A DNA stretch of 64,000 bases from Haploplasma modicum ATCC 29102 (GTDB lineage Bacteria; Bacillota_I; Bacilli_A; Acholeplasmatales; Acholeplasmataceae), in NCBI RefSeq assembly GCF_000687835.1, contig NZ_JHYB01000004.1, positions 91,001-155,000 on the forward strand. Reading direction: 5' to 3'. This document shows positions 63,926-64,000 of the stretch, one piece after another; positions within the stretch are counted from its first letter, which is position 1, and every line of letters starts with the position of its first letter. The position numbers were made by a program, and so were the translations under genes. A model generated the notes under the pieces. The model did no database searches and was not told the DNA's origin. It saw only the letters and a program-made list of their open reading frames with translations.

Positions 63926-64000
63926 TGGTAGCGGCGGGGGGACTCGAACCCTCAACCTCACGGGTATGAACCGTGCACTCTAGCCAGTTGAGCTACGCCG
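63926..64000 (-). tRNA. tRNA-Met elongator (CAT), 5' end cut by window
   Basis: 75 nt visible; about two 5' bases lie beyond the window. Anticodon stem ACGGT-type with TTCATAC loop (CAT). Acceptor 3' side CGCCGCT then ACCA. Matches the Bacillus elongator Met tRNA that precedes Ile2. Confidence 0.88.

Overview
The window is a dense, strongly AT-rich bacterial chromosome segment with Firmicutes-type gene order. Recognisable blocks include rimP-nusA-ylxR-ylxQ-infB-rbfA, secA-prfB, rpoZ-gmk, a comFC-like gene before hpf, and a tRNA run Met-Ile2-Ser-fMet-Asp-Phe that matches part of a Bacillus tRNA operon. TGA is a stop codon: several genes end in it, tryptophan is TGG, and release factor 2 is present. 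Several proteins are compact (IF2 608 aa, omega 70 aa, SecA without a C-terminal zinc tail). No cell-wall synthesis gene appears. I infer a free-living or loosely host-associated low-GC Firmicute, possibly near Acholeplasma/Izemoplasma-like Mollicutes or Erysipelotrichia. This placement is an inference, not proof. There are no insertion sequences, prophages or CRISPR arrays, and no gene-free stretch over 300 bases.

Layout. 1-3945 (minus): a Wadjet/MksBEF-type SMC defence operon (AbrB-like regulator, jetA, jetB, start of jetC; jetC runs off the left edge). 4059-8799: secreted endonuclease I lipoprotein, glutamate dehydrogenase, DsbA-like protein, RecX, YitT. 8801-12364: prfB and secA. 12483-14311: metK with a LemA-like partner, controlled by an S-box (SAM-I) riboswitch. 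14312-19444: priA-fmt-pgpA-degenerate HD membrane protein. 19494-23737: rimP-to-rbfA translation operon. 24148-27003 (plus): zinc uptake operon znuA-znuC-znuB-zur with a dyad operator over the promoter. 27000-36820: coaD, HAD phosphatase, RNase J, uvrC-exonuclease, rpoZ-gmk, rqcH, sodA. 36861-46542: adhE, hpf with a comFC remnant, EF-G2, yidD, proS, cvfB, Fic protein. 46634-48440: cold-shock protein, tRNA-Thr, a membrane metalloprotease and tRNA-Gly. 48570-57493: complete glycogen operon glgA-glgC-glgP-glgB-pullulanase. 57552-62030: cdaA (c-di-AMP synthesis), a 57-residue membrane protein, a PAS-PAS-degenerate-GGDEF membrane protein, 5-FTHF cyclo-ligase, yutD, nfu, degV. 62136-63410: hflX. 63488-64000 (minus): the tRNA cluster.

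How it fits together. The cell appears fermentative (AdhE), able to store glucose as glycogen and mobilise it, to scavenge extracellular nucleic acid (secreted nuclease) and zinc (Znu/Zur), and to protect itself from foreign circular DNA (Wadjet). Regulation visible in sequence includes the S-box antiterminator switch, the Zur-like dyad, a large dyad upstream of adhE, a perfect 21-bp palindrome between cdaA and hflX, and a terminator that overlaps the priA promoter.

The parts most worth a second look are the AbrB-led Wadjet operon and the cdaA operon. In the latter, the usual CdaR is absent from the immediate downstream position. In its place are a tiny membrane protein and a GdpP-like sensor that lacks a phosphodiesterase domain.
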